From Pedobacter endophyticus (GTDB taxonomy: Bacteria; Bacteroidota; Bacteroidia; Sphingobacteriales; Sphingobacteriaceae), in contig NZ_CP064939.1 in NCBI RefSeq assembly GCF_015679185.1, positions 4,588,001 through 4,652,000 of the forward strand: a stretch of DNA of 64,000 bases, in the 5' to 3' direction. Shown here in pieces: positions 23,486 to 32,709 of the stretch (positions within the stretch are counted from its first letter, which is position 1; every line of letters begins with the position of its first letter). A model generated the notes under the pieces. That model did not search any database. It worked only from the letters and a program-made list of their open reading frames with translations, and had not been told where the DNA came from. A program made the translations under genes and the position numbers.

Positions 23486-25336
23486 CTAATAAACCCAACC
23501 AGGTGTCGGTTTTAGATTTTTATTTAATTCAATTTCTGCTTTAGGAACTGGCCAAGTGTACCAAAAATCGCCTATCCACTCATAAGTGGTTCCACCGGTG
23601 CTTTCTGTACCTCCTGTACCTCCCCAAACTGGTTGTGCAAATTTTTCACTAAACTTGGTTTCCTTTAAGGTTTTCCAACGCATTTCGTCAAAAAAGTTTA
23701 CGCCTTCCCCTACAAACTCACGTCGACGTTCATCACGCACATAATTGCGTGCAGTTGTTTGGCTAGAAAAAGATGATGGCATAGTAATGATTCCTGCACG
23801 ATCTCTCACACGTTTTACTTGAGCCATTGCACCAGAAAGGTTGCCCATCTCAACTAGGGCTTCCGCCCACATTAATACCACATCTGCATATCGAATGATA
23901 GGTTCATCTATCGGATTATCCTGACGACGGGCAAACTCTAATCCTTCGCCAACAAACTTACGGTGAATGTACTTGAATTCGTTTCTATTGCCTGCATTTC
24001 CAGTAGTGAAATACGTGCTAGGTAGATTTTTATTCAAGTTTGGCTCTGCACTGGATTGATCAAAATAGTATGCCGCGGGTACCGGATACCTGAAAGTGTA
24101 CATACCTTCTGCAGTAGAGTTACTGTTTACTCCTTGAAAATCTGCATAAGGGGTAATTACATTGTAAGCTAAGCGAGGATCTCTATTTTGGTAGGCTCTT
24201 TTTAACCGAGCTTCATTGCCTTCGGCCAAATACAGGTCTTTTGCCGTTGGTATTTTGTTTAGCTCAGTATTTATACTGTTAGAAATGCTGGCGTGGATGT
24301 CTGCCCCGTTTACTTTTCTATCTCGAAGAAAAAATACTTTTCGGTTGGGCGTTCCAGATGCGCTAACAGCATTCCATTCTGGAATAAAATCTGCCCAATC
24401 GAATGGTTTAACGGTATTGGCATCTACAACTACCTCGTAAAGGTTTACCAATGCAGGTGTTACCTGTAAATCGGTCCAACAACCACGGCTGTCTTTCGAT
24501 CCCTGTTGATTTGCAGCACAAAATTTTTGTAACCTACTGCCATATCCACTAGGGTCTTCGATATATTGTACGCTTAATATCATTTCCTGACAACGCTCAT
24601 TGGCTAGCTTAAACAATTGCTTGTAATTTGGGAAGAGACTATAACCCATTTCGCCTACTTTGGCAAAATCGGCAACTGCTAGGTCGTATTTTTTTGATAA
24701 TAAATAAGACCGACCTCTTAGCGCATAAGCTGCGCCTTTGCTCATTCTGCCTTGGCCCTGGATCTGGTTATTGGGCAATGCCGCTTCGTTGATGGCATCA
24801 GTCAGATCTTGGATGATAAACGCCCAAACTTCAGCTTCAGGACTTTGGCCCTTGTTTGCTTCAGACGGTGCAATCGGTACGGCATAAATGGGTACCCCCA
24901 AACCATCTCTGCCATATAGCTCGTTTAAGCGCATATAGAAAAACGCACGAAGTACTTTACATTCTGCCAATAAACGCCGCTTCTTTTCGTCGTTTATAGG
25001 GGCATTCGGGATGTTTACGATGGCATCATTAGCACGGTGTATACCATCAAATAACCATTTCCATTGAAAAGAAAAAGTAGAATTATTAGGATTCATGCCA
25101 TAAGCTTCATAGCCGTAGTAGCCAATTTGTAAAGACTCTCCAACAATACCGCTGCTATTTACCGGGCGTTGTAACGAGTAATAAACTCCAATCACACCCT
25201 GATCTACCAAATTTTCGGTCGTCCACATAATGTTCGACGTGATCTGATCGGCAGTATATAGCTCAAGTGCTTTTTTGCATGACGATGTACAGGCTAACAT
25301 GCCTACAATCGCCATTAAGAATATTTTATTTTTCAT
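23486..25336 (-). CDS. SusD/RagB-family nutrient-binding outer-membrane lipoprotein (orphan pair)
   Basis: The surface lid and glycan/oligomer-binding partner of the SusC transporter encoded directly upstream (22 bp). The lipoprotein leader ends at C20 (TSSCKK). The N-terminal SusD-like region includes tetratricopeptide-like helices (KRRLLAECKVLRAFFYMRLNELYG), and the C-terminal RagB/SusD region contains EPIIRYADVVLMWAEALVEMGN and VRDERRREFVGEGVNFFDEMRW. The 616 residues are at the longer end for the family. No glycosidase or regulator is adjacent, so the ligand cannot be inferred. The family call is firm. Confidence 0.95.
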   Translation of the reverse strand: MKNKIFLMAIVGMLACTSSCKKALELYTADQITSNIMWTTENLVDQGVIGVYYSLQRPVNSSGIVGESLQIGYYGYEAYGMNPNNSTFSFQWKWLFDGIHRANDAIVNIPNAPINDEKKRRLLAECKVLRAFFYMRLNELYGRDGLGVPIYAVPIAPSEANKGQSPEAEVWAFIIQDLTDAINEAALPNNQIQGQGRMSKGAAYALRGRSYLLSKKYDLAVADFAKVGEMGYSLFPNYKQLFKLANERCQEMILSVQYIEDPSGYGSRLQKFCAANQQGSKDSRGCWTDLQVTPALVNLYEVVVDANTVKPFDWADFIPEWNAVSASGTPNRKVFFLRDRKVNGADIHASISNSINTELNKIPTAKDLYLAEGNEARLKRAYQNRDPRLAYNVITPYADFQGVNSNSTAEGMYTFRYPVPAAYYFDQSSAEPNLNKNLPSTYFTTGNAGNRNEFKYIHRKFVGEGLEFARRQDNPIDEPIIRYADVVLMWAEALVEMGNLSGAMAQVKRVRDRAGIITMPSSFSSQTTARNYVRDERRREFVGEGVNFFDEMRWKTLKETKFSEKFAQPVWGGTGGTESTGGTTYEWIGDFWYTWPVPKAEIELNKNLKPTPGWVY

Positions 25337-25358
25337 CTGAATATTATTTAGTTTTTAA

Positions 25359-28300
25359 CTAGAAAGTAAGTGTTATGCCTGCTGAATATAGCTGTGCAAT
25401 AGGGTAAATGATGATACCACCACCCAATTCAGGATCAACTCCTTGAAAGTCTTTATCCTTAATTGTGATCAGGTTTTCACCAGTCACAAATACCCGTAAA
25501 TTGGCAATCTTAGCACGATTTACCCAACGTTTTGGTAGGGTATACCCAATTTGTAAAGACTTTAATTTCGCGTATGATGCGTTGCTCAGATAAAGCGTAT
25601 TTGCTGGAGTTATCGACGGAGAAGAAAGCAAGCGAGGATACTTTGCATTAATTTTTGCATTAGGGTCTGTTGCTGGGTCGTAGTTAGCATCGGTATGGGC
25701 TTTAACAGCATCGTAAAAATAGTATTTACTCCATGCATCTCCCGGTAGCTGATCCGCAGTGTTAGCTAAAATAGAGCTATTGGCACCCCTATCATTGATA
25801 TAAAAGTATGACCCTAATCTACCTGCCCACAGCATATTTAAATCAATGCCTTTCCAAGCGGCAGTTAAGTTTAAACCAAAACTGAATTTGGGCGCTTGCG
25901 ATTTTCCAGTAAATTCGCGATCGTCATCATTTCCATATTTGCCATCACCGTTCACATCAGCCATAATCATTTGCCCGTACCAAATGTTCGCTGCGCCAGA
26001 GCCTACAGTATTATTGTTGAAAGAATATCCTGCGGCTATCATGGATTTCACCCAATCCAAATCAGCTTTGGTGCGTATCATACCATCTTTCGGCCCCCCG
26101 TTAGGGTTTACAGATCCGTCGGCATTGGTATAAGACCCAGCTCCGGAATAAGGGCGGCGCAGAAAATACTCGTCAAACATTTTTCCTTCTACGCGACGGG
26201 TATTTTGATCATCAGTTTTTGCTCCGCCCGGCGTTGATACATCTGCCAAATTAGTATATCGTAAAGTAGGGTTGCCAAACACATCAAGCGTTGAAGGATC
26301 TCGCTCGTATTTAAGCGCTCCCTCCAGCTTGGTAACCTTGTTGGTATTGTAATTCAGGTTAACATTAATCCCGTAGCTAAATTCCCCAGCGCGATCATTC
26401 CAGCCAAGGTTAAGGTCAATACCTTTGTTGCTCATGGAAGCTTTATTAATTAAAGGAGCTTTAGTGCTACCCAGCGTTTGATAAACGACTGCGCCAGCTA
26501 AAATATCTGATGTATAACGATAATAGGCTTCTGCCTCAAGGCTTAACCGATTATTTAAGAACTTTGATTCAAATCCAAAATTATATGTGGTCAGTTTTTC
26601 CCATGATAGGTTCAGGTTTTGAAAAGTTGCCTGGATTACGCCATTTGATACCTGCTCATTAAACACGTTATTTACCTTTTTATATAAGGTTAACCAGTCG
26701 TAGTTACCTTTTATATTGTTTCCTAAGTTACCGTAAGATGCCTTGATTTTAAGATAGTTAACGTGCTTTTTAGTTGAATTAAAAAATGGCTCATTGCTTA
26801 TTATCCAGCCAGCCGAAAACGAAGGGAAAAGGTTACCCCGATGGCCTGGCGCAAATTTAGAAGAGGCATCGGAACGGAAGTTCGCCTCAAATAGGTATTT
26901 GCTATCATAAGCATAATTTACACGACCAAAATAGGACAAAATAGCGTTTTCTGATAATGCGTCATCAATCTTATTTTGATCTGTTCCAAAGTTCTCAAAT
27001 GTCGATGCAGAATTGATGTCTGTTACTGTCCAATCTAGCAGGCCCCGCACAGCAAGGCGAAATCCGCTGTTCTTGGTTCGATATTGTTCGTAGCCGGCTA
27101 AACCGCTTACATCATGTTTGCCAAATTTGTTTGCATAGCGCAATAGAAAATTAGCAGTGTAGTTGCTAGTCCCTTCCGAATAACGCGAAGTCGTAGCCTG
27201 ATTCAGATTTCCTATTCCTACTTTGGGTACATCGAAGCTTTCTCGGAAACTATACAGCGGCAAATCTTGAGCGTAGTTTGTATTTGCTCGTGACGACTCG
27301 TTATAGTTAAACCTCGTTTCTGCACTAAGTCCTTTCCAAATTTCAGCATTCAGGTACCAAGTAGTGTTAATATTTGTTTTATTATTCATGCCGCCCGTAG
27401 CTGCAGCACTTTGTAAGATGTTATTTGCATTAGATGTACCTTCAGCTTCGCCCGCACCATATTTTCCCTGATAGATAGGTGTTTGACCTGGAAATGCCTG
27501 CAGGAGATAAGTCATAGATGTACTGCCAGGTTCTTTAAACTCTCTGGTGGCGTAAGTTTGCGTACCAAAAGTGATAAAGTCAGCGATTTTTGTTTCCAAG
27601 TTTACTCGAATGTTGTAACGTTCAAGCCCTGTGTTTTTTAATGTGCCCGGATTGTTTTGATAACCTAGCGACATGAGATATGTAGAGTTTTTTCCACCCC
27701 CACTAACTGATAATCCATGGCGCTGATAATATTCTGGCTGGAAAAGGACTTGCGCCCAGTCTGTATTTGGAAATGCCAGCGAATTCGGAATCGTTTGGCC
27801 TGTTGTGGGGTGAACGAAAGTTCCGTTCGGATTGGTATTTGCAGCACGCCAATCAGCGATGATCTCCGGCGAATAGTCTGGCGAAGTGCTAGTTGGATTA
27901 GCATTTTGTTTTGCGATGTTGTGTAATTCCATCCAATCGGCGGTGTTTGCCATGAATTTAAGATCGGTAACGGCTTGTTCGCGTGCAAATAAACTATTAA
28001 AGGTTATTTTGGGCGATTCATTTTTTCTTCCTTTTTTGGTTGTTACCAAAATTACACCGTTTGCTGCTCTTGATCCGTAAATAGCGGCAGAAGCTGCATC
28101 TTTTAAGATTGACACATTTTCTATGTCGTCAGTATTTAAGGATGTCATATCGGCAATGATACCGTCGACTAACACCAAGGGATCACTGTTGTTGAAAGAA
28201 CCTACACCACGTATCCTAATGGCCACGCTCTCATCTCCTGGATTTCCCCTTCCCTGGGTTACGCTTACACCCGCCGCTGTTCCAGCTAGGGCAGTTGCCA

Positions 28301-28742
28301 TGTTGGTTATTGGACGATTGGTAATTTTATCTGCGCTAACGGTAGAAACGGATCCGGTTAGGTTTACCCTCTTTTGTGTACCGTAACCAACCACAACCAC
28401 ATCGTTTAAGTCATTTGCTTCTTCCTTAATAGTTAGGTTGTAATTGGATCTCTCGTCTACCGTTGTTCGAGCATCGGCATACGAGATGTATTTCGTTACC
28501 AATACGTCGCCCGGTTTGGCTGAAATGGCAAACTTTCCATCACTATCGGTTTGAGTTTTAGCGCCACCACCCTCAATTAATATGGTTACTCCAGGAATGC
28601 CTTGGCCGCTGGCATCTTTAACTGTTCCCGTAATTTTTTTTGTTTGCGCTAGTGCCAGCATGGGCAACGTGAGCAACATGATGAAAATAAATTTGAGGCG
28701 ACGAGTGCACCAATCCATTTTCAGGTTCGTAAAATGCGTCAT
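25359..28742 (-). CDS. SusC/RagA-family TonB-dependent transporter (orphan pair)
   Basis: An outer-membrane 22-strand transporter that imports its substrate with energy from TonB. I start at the ATG at 28742; longer starts up to 28820 would lie upstream of the likely -7 box (28818-28825). After the leader (ending LALAQ) comes a carboxypeptidase-regulatory-like beta-sandwich (ITGTVKDASGQGIPGVTILIEG), the SusC signature VVVGYGTQKRVNLTGSVSTV, the plug with DGIIADMTSLNTDDIENVSILKDAASAAIYGSRAANGVILVTTK, and the barrel. Length is about 1127 residues. It pairs with SusD downstream. It has no TonB-box/sigma-regulator extension (no STN domain), so control must come from elsewhere. Confidence 0.95.
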   Translation of the reverse strand: MTHFTNLKMDWCTRRLKFIFIMLLTLPMLALAQTKKITGTVKDASGQGIPGVTILIEGGGAKTQTDSDGKFAISAKPGDVLVTKYISYADARTTVDERSNYNLTIKEEANDLNDVVVVGYGTQKRVNLTGSVSTVSADKITNRPITNMATALAGTAAGVSVTQGRGNPGDESVAIRIRGVGSFNNSDPLVLVDGIIADMTSLNTDDIENVSILKDAASAAIYGSRAANGVILVTTKKGRKNESPKITFNSLFAREQAVTDLKFMANTADWMELHNIAKQNANPTSTSPDYSPEIIADWRAANTNPNGTFVHPTTGQTIPNSLAFPNTDWAQVLFQPEYYQRHGLSVSGGGKNSTYLMSLGYQNNPGTLKNTGLERYNIRVNLETKIADFITFGTQTYATREFKEPGSTSMTYLLQAFPGQTPIYQGKYGAGEAEGTSNANNILQSAAATGGMNNKTNINTTWYLNAEIWKGLSAETRFNYNESSRANTNYAQDLPLYSFRESFDVPKVGIGNLNQATTSRYSEGTSNYTANFLLRYANKFGKHDVSGLAGYEQYRTKNSGFRLAVRGLLDWTVTDINSASTFENFGTDQNKIDDALSENAILSYFGRVNYAYDSKYLFEANFRSDASSKFAPGHRGNLFPSFSAGWIISNEPFFNSTKKHVNYLKIKASYGNLGNNIKGNYDWLTLYKKVNNVFNEQVSNGVIQATFQNLNLSWEKLTTYNFGFESKFLNNRLSLEAEAYYRYTSDILAGAVVYQTLGSTKAPLINKASMSNKGIDLNLGWNDRAGEFSYGINVNLNYNTNKVTKLEGALKYERDPSTLDVFGNPTLRYTNLADVSTPGGAKTDDQNTRRVEGKMFDEYFLRRPYSGAGSYTNADGSVNPNGGPKDGMIRTKADLDWVKSMIAAGYSFNNNTVGSGAANIWYGQMIMADVNGDGKYGNDDDREFTGKSQAPKFSFGLNLTAAWKGIDLNMLWAGRLGSYFYINDRGANSSILANTADQLPGDAWSKYYFYDAVKAHTDANYDPATDPNAKINAKYPRLLSSPSITPANTLYLSNASYAKLKSLQIGYTLPKRWVNRAKIANLRVFVTGENLITIKDKDFQGVDPELGGGIIIYPIAQLYSAGITLTF

Positions 28743-28817
28743 AAGCAATTTTAATTTTTGGTTAGAAAATAATTTGTTTAAATGCGATGCTGGAGGGATG
28801 ATGACGCATGCAGGTAA

Positions 28818-28825
28818 CAAAAGTA
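28818..28825 (-). promoter_or_regulatory. Candidate -7 box of the orphan SusC/SusD operon
   Basis: Read on the minus strand it is TACTTTTG, a match to TAnnTTTG. It is about 76 bp upstream of the ATG at 28742. No convincing -33 element is seen, so the call rests on one box. Confidence 0.35.
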
Positions 28826-28916
28826 TTGATTATGGCAGAGCGGGGAGGGGTAAAATCGTAAAGAAATAGGGGGGGAAATCCTTTAATCGGACAGAAATGC
28901 GAAAGATTAATAAAAA

Positions 28917-29110
28917 GGAGCCCCGAGAATGGGCGAAAGAATTGGTGTTTTTAGCTATCCGCTTTTCAGCGATCCCGCCACCATGGCCACTCCCCGGCCT
29001 CGCAATTGGGCCTTTGGGGTTTCCGTTTCTGGCAGGTCATTTGGGCGAGCGGAGCTGCAGCCGCCAATAATTACGAAGCGTTCGTTCCGGAACAGAAGTA
29101 AAGCAAGCAA
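28917..29110. other. GC-rich intergenic block of unknown nature
   Basis: Between the SusC leader and the hydrolase gene lies about 350 bp with no credible gene. Its middle part is visibly GC-rich (around GCGATCCCGCCACCATGGCC) against the AT-rich spacers of the rest of the window. A plus-strand ORF of 80 codons (28929-29171) has no leader, no hydrophobic core and proline/arginine-rich composition, so I do not call it a gene. It may be a dispersed repeat. Confidence 0.4.
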
Positions 29111-29176
29111 AAACGGTTCTATGCCATGGCAAGTAAAATTTACAGGACCTGGTCAAAGTAGCATCTTCTAACGAAT

Positions 29177-29959
29177 TTAGTCCCGCTTATGCGAAAATAG
29201 CCAGGGCAACAGTTCTGGCTCGGCAAAGGCGCTATCCCAGCTGTTGTGGTTTGCGTTAGGATAGAGGGTAAATTTCACTTCTCTGCCAACCGTTTTTAGG
29301 CGTTCGGCGATGGCCATTGAATAGGCTGGATCTACAATGTCGTCCTTCCCGCCATGAAAGATCCAAAGGGGAACGGTTTTATATTTGCGAATATTATTGG
29401 TATTGTCTCCGCCACAAATGGCAAAGGCAGCAGCAAATGTTTTGCGTTGTCTTCTTAATAGTTCATAAGTGCCCATGCCACCCATTGAAAGGCCGCCGAC
29501 ATACACTTGTTCTTTATTTACAAATGGTTTCTTCAGAAAATCTTTTACCATTCCCTGCAAGGCATGCATGGCTTTTGTAGGCTTCCCGCCTTCAACGAAG
29601 CTAAAGTTGCGTTTGCCCTTATCGTTTGTTGTGATATTTACATTTGCCCAGTAGCTATCGGAAGAACATTGAGGGAAAATGACTATTGCGGGAAAGTTTT
29701 TCCTCACCTCGTCCTTCAAAAACAGTTTGGCACCATGTGTGAGTTGCTTTTCATTGTCGTTTCCGCTTTCTCCACGCCCGTGAAGCACAAACAGGACCGG
29801 ATATTTCTGTGCAGGATTAAAGTTTTCGGGGAATAAAATTCTATAGTTGATGGAATCTTGTCCTTTATTGAAACTTCCGCGATCGTATTTTTTGAAATCC
29901 TGGGCGTTTGAGAAAAATGCCGTAATCAGCAAAAAAATGGTTAGAAAAGTATTTTTCAT
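29177..29959 (-). CDS. Secreted alpha/beta hydrolase (PHB-depolymerase/prolyl-oligopeptidase-like esterase)
   Basis: A 260-residue exported hydrolase with a leader ending near FSNAQ. The oxyanion segment is LFVLHGRGESG, the nucleophile elbow is GLSMGG, the acid is in GGKDDIVDP and the histidine is in NANHNSWD, so the Ser-Asp-His triad is complete. Single-domain enzymes of this type act as carboxylesterases or feruloyl/acetyl esterases on polysaccharide decorations. It lies directly upstream of the orphan SusC/SusD operon on the same strand, about 350 bp away, which may or may not be meaningful. Substrate unknown. Confidence 0.88.
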   Translation of the reverse strand: MKNTFLTIFLLITAFFSNAQDFKKYDRGSFNKGQDSINYRILFPENFNPAQKYPVLFVLHGRGESGNDNEKQLTHGAKLFLKDEVRKNFPAIVIFPQCSSDSYWANVNITTNDKGKRNFSFVEGGKPTKAMHALQGMVKDFLKKPFVNKEQVYVGGLSMGGMGTYELLRRQRKTFAAAFAICGGDNTNNIRKYKTVPLWIFHGGKDDIVDPAYSMAIAERLKTVGREVKFTLYPNANHNSWDSAFAEPELLPWLFSHKRD

Positions 29960-30332
29960 AGAACAAAAATAGAAAACGTTAGGTGTTTTGCAAGGAATTG
30001 TCTGTTTAAAACGTCATTCGATCTTTAGCCTTTTGCAACTAAAGTTGGAATGCCCCTCCTCGTGTGGGCAGGTGTTAGCAAAGGATCGTCGGCTTTACTA
30101 AAGGTCGTAGCGGGACGCTACAACCAGATTAAGTATGTGCTAACGGGAGAGAGATAGCTCAACGATGAGGCTCGGTTTTCGATATGACGGGCTATTGTTT
30201 AGTTTTCGACATTCCCATTCTACGTCATTTCGAATGCCGAATTTTTTCTAATCGGGAGAGAAATCTGTTAACTAAGGATTACCGAATTTAAGGATATGCT
30301 AACGGGCTAAGGCATGACGAGTGAATCATAAA
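29960..30332. other. Gene-free spacer with dispersed hairpins
   Basis: No coding frame is supported. A hairpin GGTCGTAGCG-GGA-CGCTACAACC is at 30103-30125. The motif TGCTAACGGG occurs twice (about 30138 and 30298) and CGGGAGAGA-type runs occur twice (about 30143 and 30253). It resembles repeat debris more than a decayed gene. Confidence 0.4.
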
Positions 30333-30372
30333 ATTCTACACTGCCAGACCGTCCGTTCGGGCAGTGTAGAAT
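30333..30372 (-). terminator. Terminator of the GH144/GH3 utilisation locus
   Basis: A perfect 13-bp stem ATTCTACACTGCC/GGCAGTGTAGAAT around a 14-nt loop lies 13 bp past the GH3 stop. On the minus strand it is followed by TTTTATG. It closes the operon. Confidence 0.85.
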
Positions 30373-30384
30373 ACAGCGTTTTAC

Positions 30385-32682
30385 CTACTTCAGCGTAAAT
30401 GCTGCTTTTTTTACATCTCTTGAATTTGTACCAATAAACACCTCAAAATCGCCGGGTTCGGCAACGAATTTTAAGTCAGAGTTGTAAAACTTTAGGTCGT
30501 TTTCGGTAATGTTGAAGCTGATCGTTTTGCTTTCGCCTGCTTTCAGCGCCACTTTCTGGAACCCTTTTAACTCTTTAACCGGACGGGTAATGCTTCCTAC
30601 CAAGTCGCGAATGTACAATTGTACCACTTCCTTGCCGTCGTATTTACCGGTGTTGCTTAAAGTAACAGATGCAGTAATTGATTTACCTTTTGCCAAAGTA
30701 TTCGAACTCAATTTTACGTCGCTATAATTAAAAGTGGTATAACTTAAACCAAAACCGAATGGATATAATGGATCGTTGCTTACATCCAGATAATTTGACC
30801 GGAATTTCTCAAACCATTTACCTTCTGCCAACGGACGACCAGTGTTTTTATGGGCATAATATAGTGGCACCTGACCAACATTTTGCGGGAAGGTTGTACT
30901 TAATTTTCCTGATGGATTTACCTTTCCGAAAAGCACGTCGGCAATTGAGTTTCCAGCTTCGCTACCGGGGAACCAAACGTTTAAAATGGCGGGAATATTT
31001 TCTTGCTCCCATTTCAACGCCAGCGGACGGCCCGTAAATAGTACCAAAACAACTGGTTTACCGGTTTTTGCCAGGGCTTTTAGCAGGTTCTTTTGCGTTT
31101 CAGGAATCTGAATATCGGTTACGCTGCTGCTTTCGCCTGTAAATTCAGATCCTTCGCCCATCGTGGCCACAATTACGTCTGACTTTTCTGCAACTTTTAA
31201 AGCTTCTTTAATCAATTCTTCTTCCGATCGTGCATCGCGTTTGTAGGTGGGGTTATGAACGTTTACATAGCGGTGTTCCATTACCGAATCGGCTAGGAAA
31301 TTTGAGCCCCTGGCGGTCAAAATTTTAACATCGTTACCTACTGCGTTCTTTAAACCCTGCAACACGGTTACCGATTTATCAAACAGGGCGGCAACACTCC
31401 AGGTGCCATACATGTTTGCCGTATTATCAGCCAAAGGGCCTATTAAACCAATTGTTCCAGTTTTTTTAAGTGGAAGAATGTTGTTGTTATTTTTAAGCAA
31501 AACAAAGCTTTCGGCTGATATTTCGCGGGCGACTTGACGATTGGCTGCGCTGAAAACCTCAGTTTCTGCCCGTTTTGGATCGCAAAATTTATAAGGATCG
31601 TTAAATAGGCCCAGTTTATATTTTGCCTGAAGAATTAAACGACAAGCTCTGTTAATTTCGTTGATGTTCACTTTTTTCTCGGCGAGCGATTTTTTTAACG
31701 TTCCTAAAAAGCCCTCGCCAACCATATCCATATCAATACCTGCGTTTAAGGCCAATGCCGAAACCTTTTGTAAATCGCCCATGCCGTGTGCAATCATTTC
31801 AGGGATGCCTGTATAATCGGTTACCACGAAGCCCTTAAAACCCCATTGGTTGCGCAGAACCTCTGTCATAAGCCATTTATTGCCGGTTGCAGGAATCCCA
31901 TCAACCTCATTAAACGAAGCCATAATACTTGCTGCACCAGCATCAACAGCTGCTTTGTAGGGCGGGAAATACTCGTTGTACATGCGCACCCTGCTCATAT
32001 CGGTTGTGTTATAGTCTCTTCCGGCTTCGGCGGCGCCATAAAGCGCATAATGTTTTACGCAAGCTAAAATTTCGTTGTTGGCCTGGAGCTTCCCTTGATA
32101 GCCCTTAACCATAGCCGCTGCAATTTGCGAGCCTAAATAAGCATCCTCGCCACTTCCTTCGGAGATTCTTCCCCAACGTGGATCGCGGGAAATATCAACC
32201 ATCGGCGAAAAAGTCCAGTTGATGCCGCTTGCACTGGCTTCAATGGCGGCAACCCTTGCCGATCGTTGTACGGCGTCCATATCCCAGGTACAGCTCATGC
32301 CCAGTGGAATCGGGAACACGGTATTGTAGCCATGAATAACGTCCATACCGAACAATAACGGTATTTTCATTCTGCTTTCCTCAACGGCAACCTTTTGTAC
32401 GGCCTTAATTTTATCAACACCTTTGATGTTGAACAAACCGCCCACTTGCCCATCTTTGATTTTCTTGCCAATATCGCTGCTGTTTGCCTGCCCGGTGGTA
32501 ATATCGCCAGAACTTGGCAGGTTGAGCTGCCCGATCTTCTCATCGACAGTCATTTTCGCCATCAGGTTATTGATGAAAGTATTCATTTTTGCCTCTTCGG
32601 CCGATACAGGTTTTTTCGTTTGCGCTGTAGCATTCAGCATTAGTGATGCTAAAAATACAACCAGGATTTTCGCTTTGTTCAT
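30385..32682 (-). CDS. bglX: Glycoside hydrolase family 3 beta-glucosidase
   Basis: A periplasmic 765-residue exo-acting beta-glucosidase with a leader ending LNATAQ. The N-terminal TIM barrel has GMDVIHG (112-118), KHYALYG (210-216) and the nucleophile D289 in GFVVTDYTG. The middle alpha/beta sandwich includes ATMGEGSEFTGESSS, which supplies the acid/base region, and a C-terminal FN3-like domain begins near VKLSSNTLAKG. Length and domain order match BglX. In this locus it would finish the oligosaccharides produced by the two GH144 enzymes. GH3 enzymes acting on sophorose are known in Bacteroidota, so beta-1,2 specificity is a reasonable inference. Confidence 0.95.
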   Translation of the reverse strand: MNKAKILVVFLASLMLNATAQTKKPVSAEEAKMNTFINNLMAKMTVDEKIGQLNLPSSGDITTGQANSSDIGKKIKDGQVGGLFNIKGVDKIKAVQKVAVEESRMKIPLLFGMDVIHGYNTVFPIPLGMSCTWDMDAVQRSARVAAIEASASGINWTFSPMVDISRDPRWGRISEGSGEDAYLGSQIAAAMVKGYQGKLQANNEILACVKHYALYGAAEAGRDYNTTDMSRVRMYNEYFPPYKAAVDAGAASIMASFNEVDGIPATGNKWLMTEVLRNQWGFKGFVVTDYTGIPEMIAHGMGDLQKVSALALNAGIDMDMVGEGFLGTLKKSLAEKKVNINEINRACRLILQAKYKLGLFNDPYKFCDPKRAETEVFSAANRQVAREISAESFVLLKNNNNILPLKKTGTIGLIGPLADNTANMYGTWSVAALFDKSVTVLQGLKNAVGNDVKILTARGSNFLADSVMEHRYVNVHNPTYKRDARSEEELIKEALKVAEKSDVIVATMGEGSEFTGESSSVTDIQIPETQKNLLKALAKTGKPVVLVLFTGRPLALKWEQENIPAILNVWFPGSEAGNSIADVLFGKVNPSGKLSTTFPQNVGQVPLYYAHKNTGRPLAEGKWFEKFRSNYLDVSNDPLYPFGFGLSYTTFNYSDVKLSSNTLAKGKSITASVTLSNTGKYDGKEVVQLYIRDLVGSITRPVKELKGFQKVALKAGESKTISFNITENDLKFYNSDLKFVAEPGDFEVFIGTNSRDVKKAAFTLK

Positions 32683-32709
32683 ACTATGTGTGTTTTAATC
32701 TTTAATTCG

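Noticed and set aside
28929..29171. 80-codon plus-strand ORF in the GC-rich block
   Set aside because: It has no leader, no fold-like pattern and no context; it may be part of a repeat.
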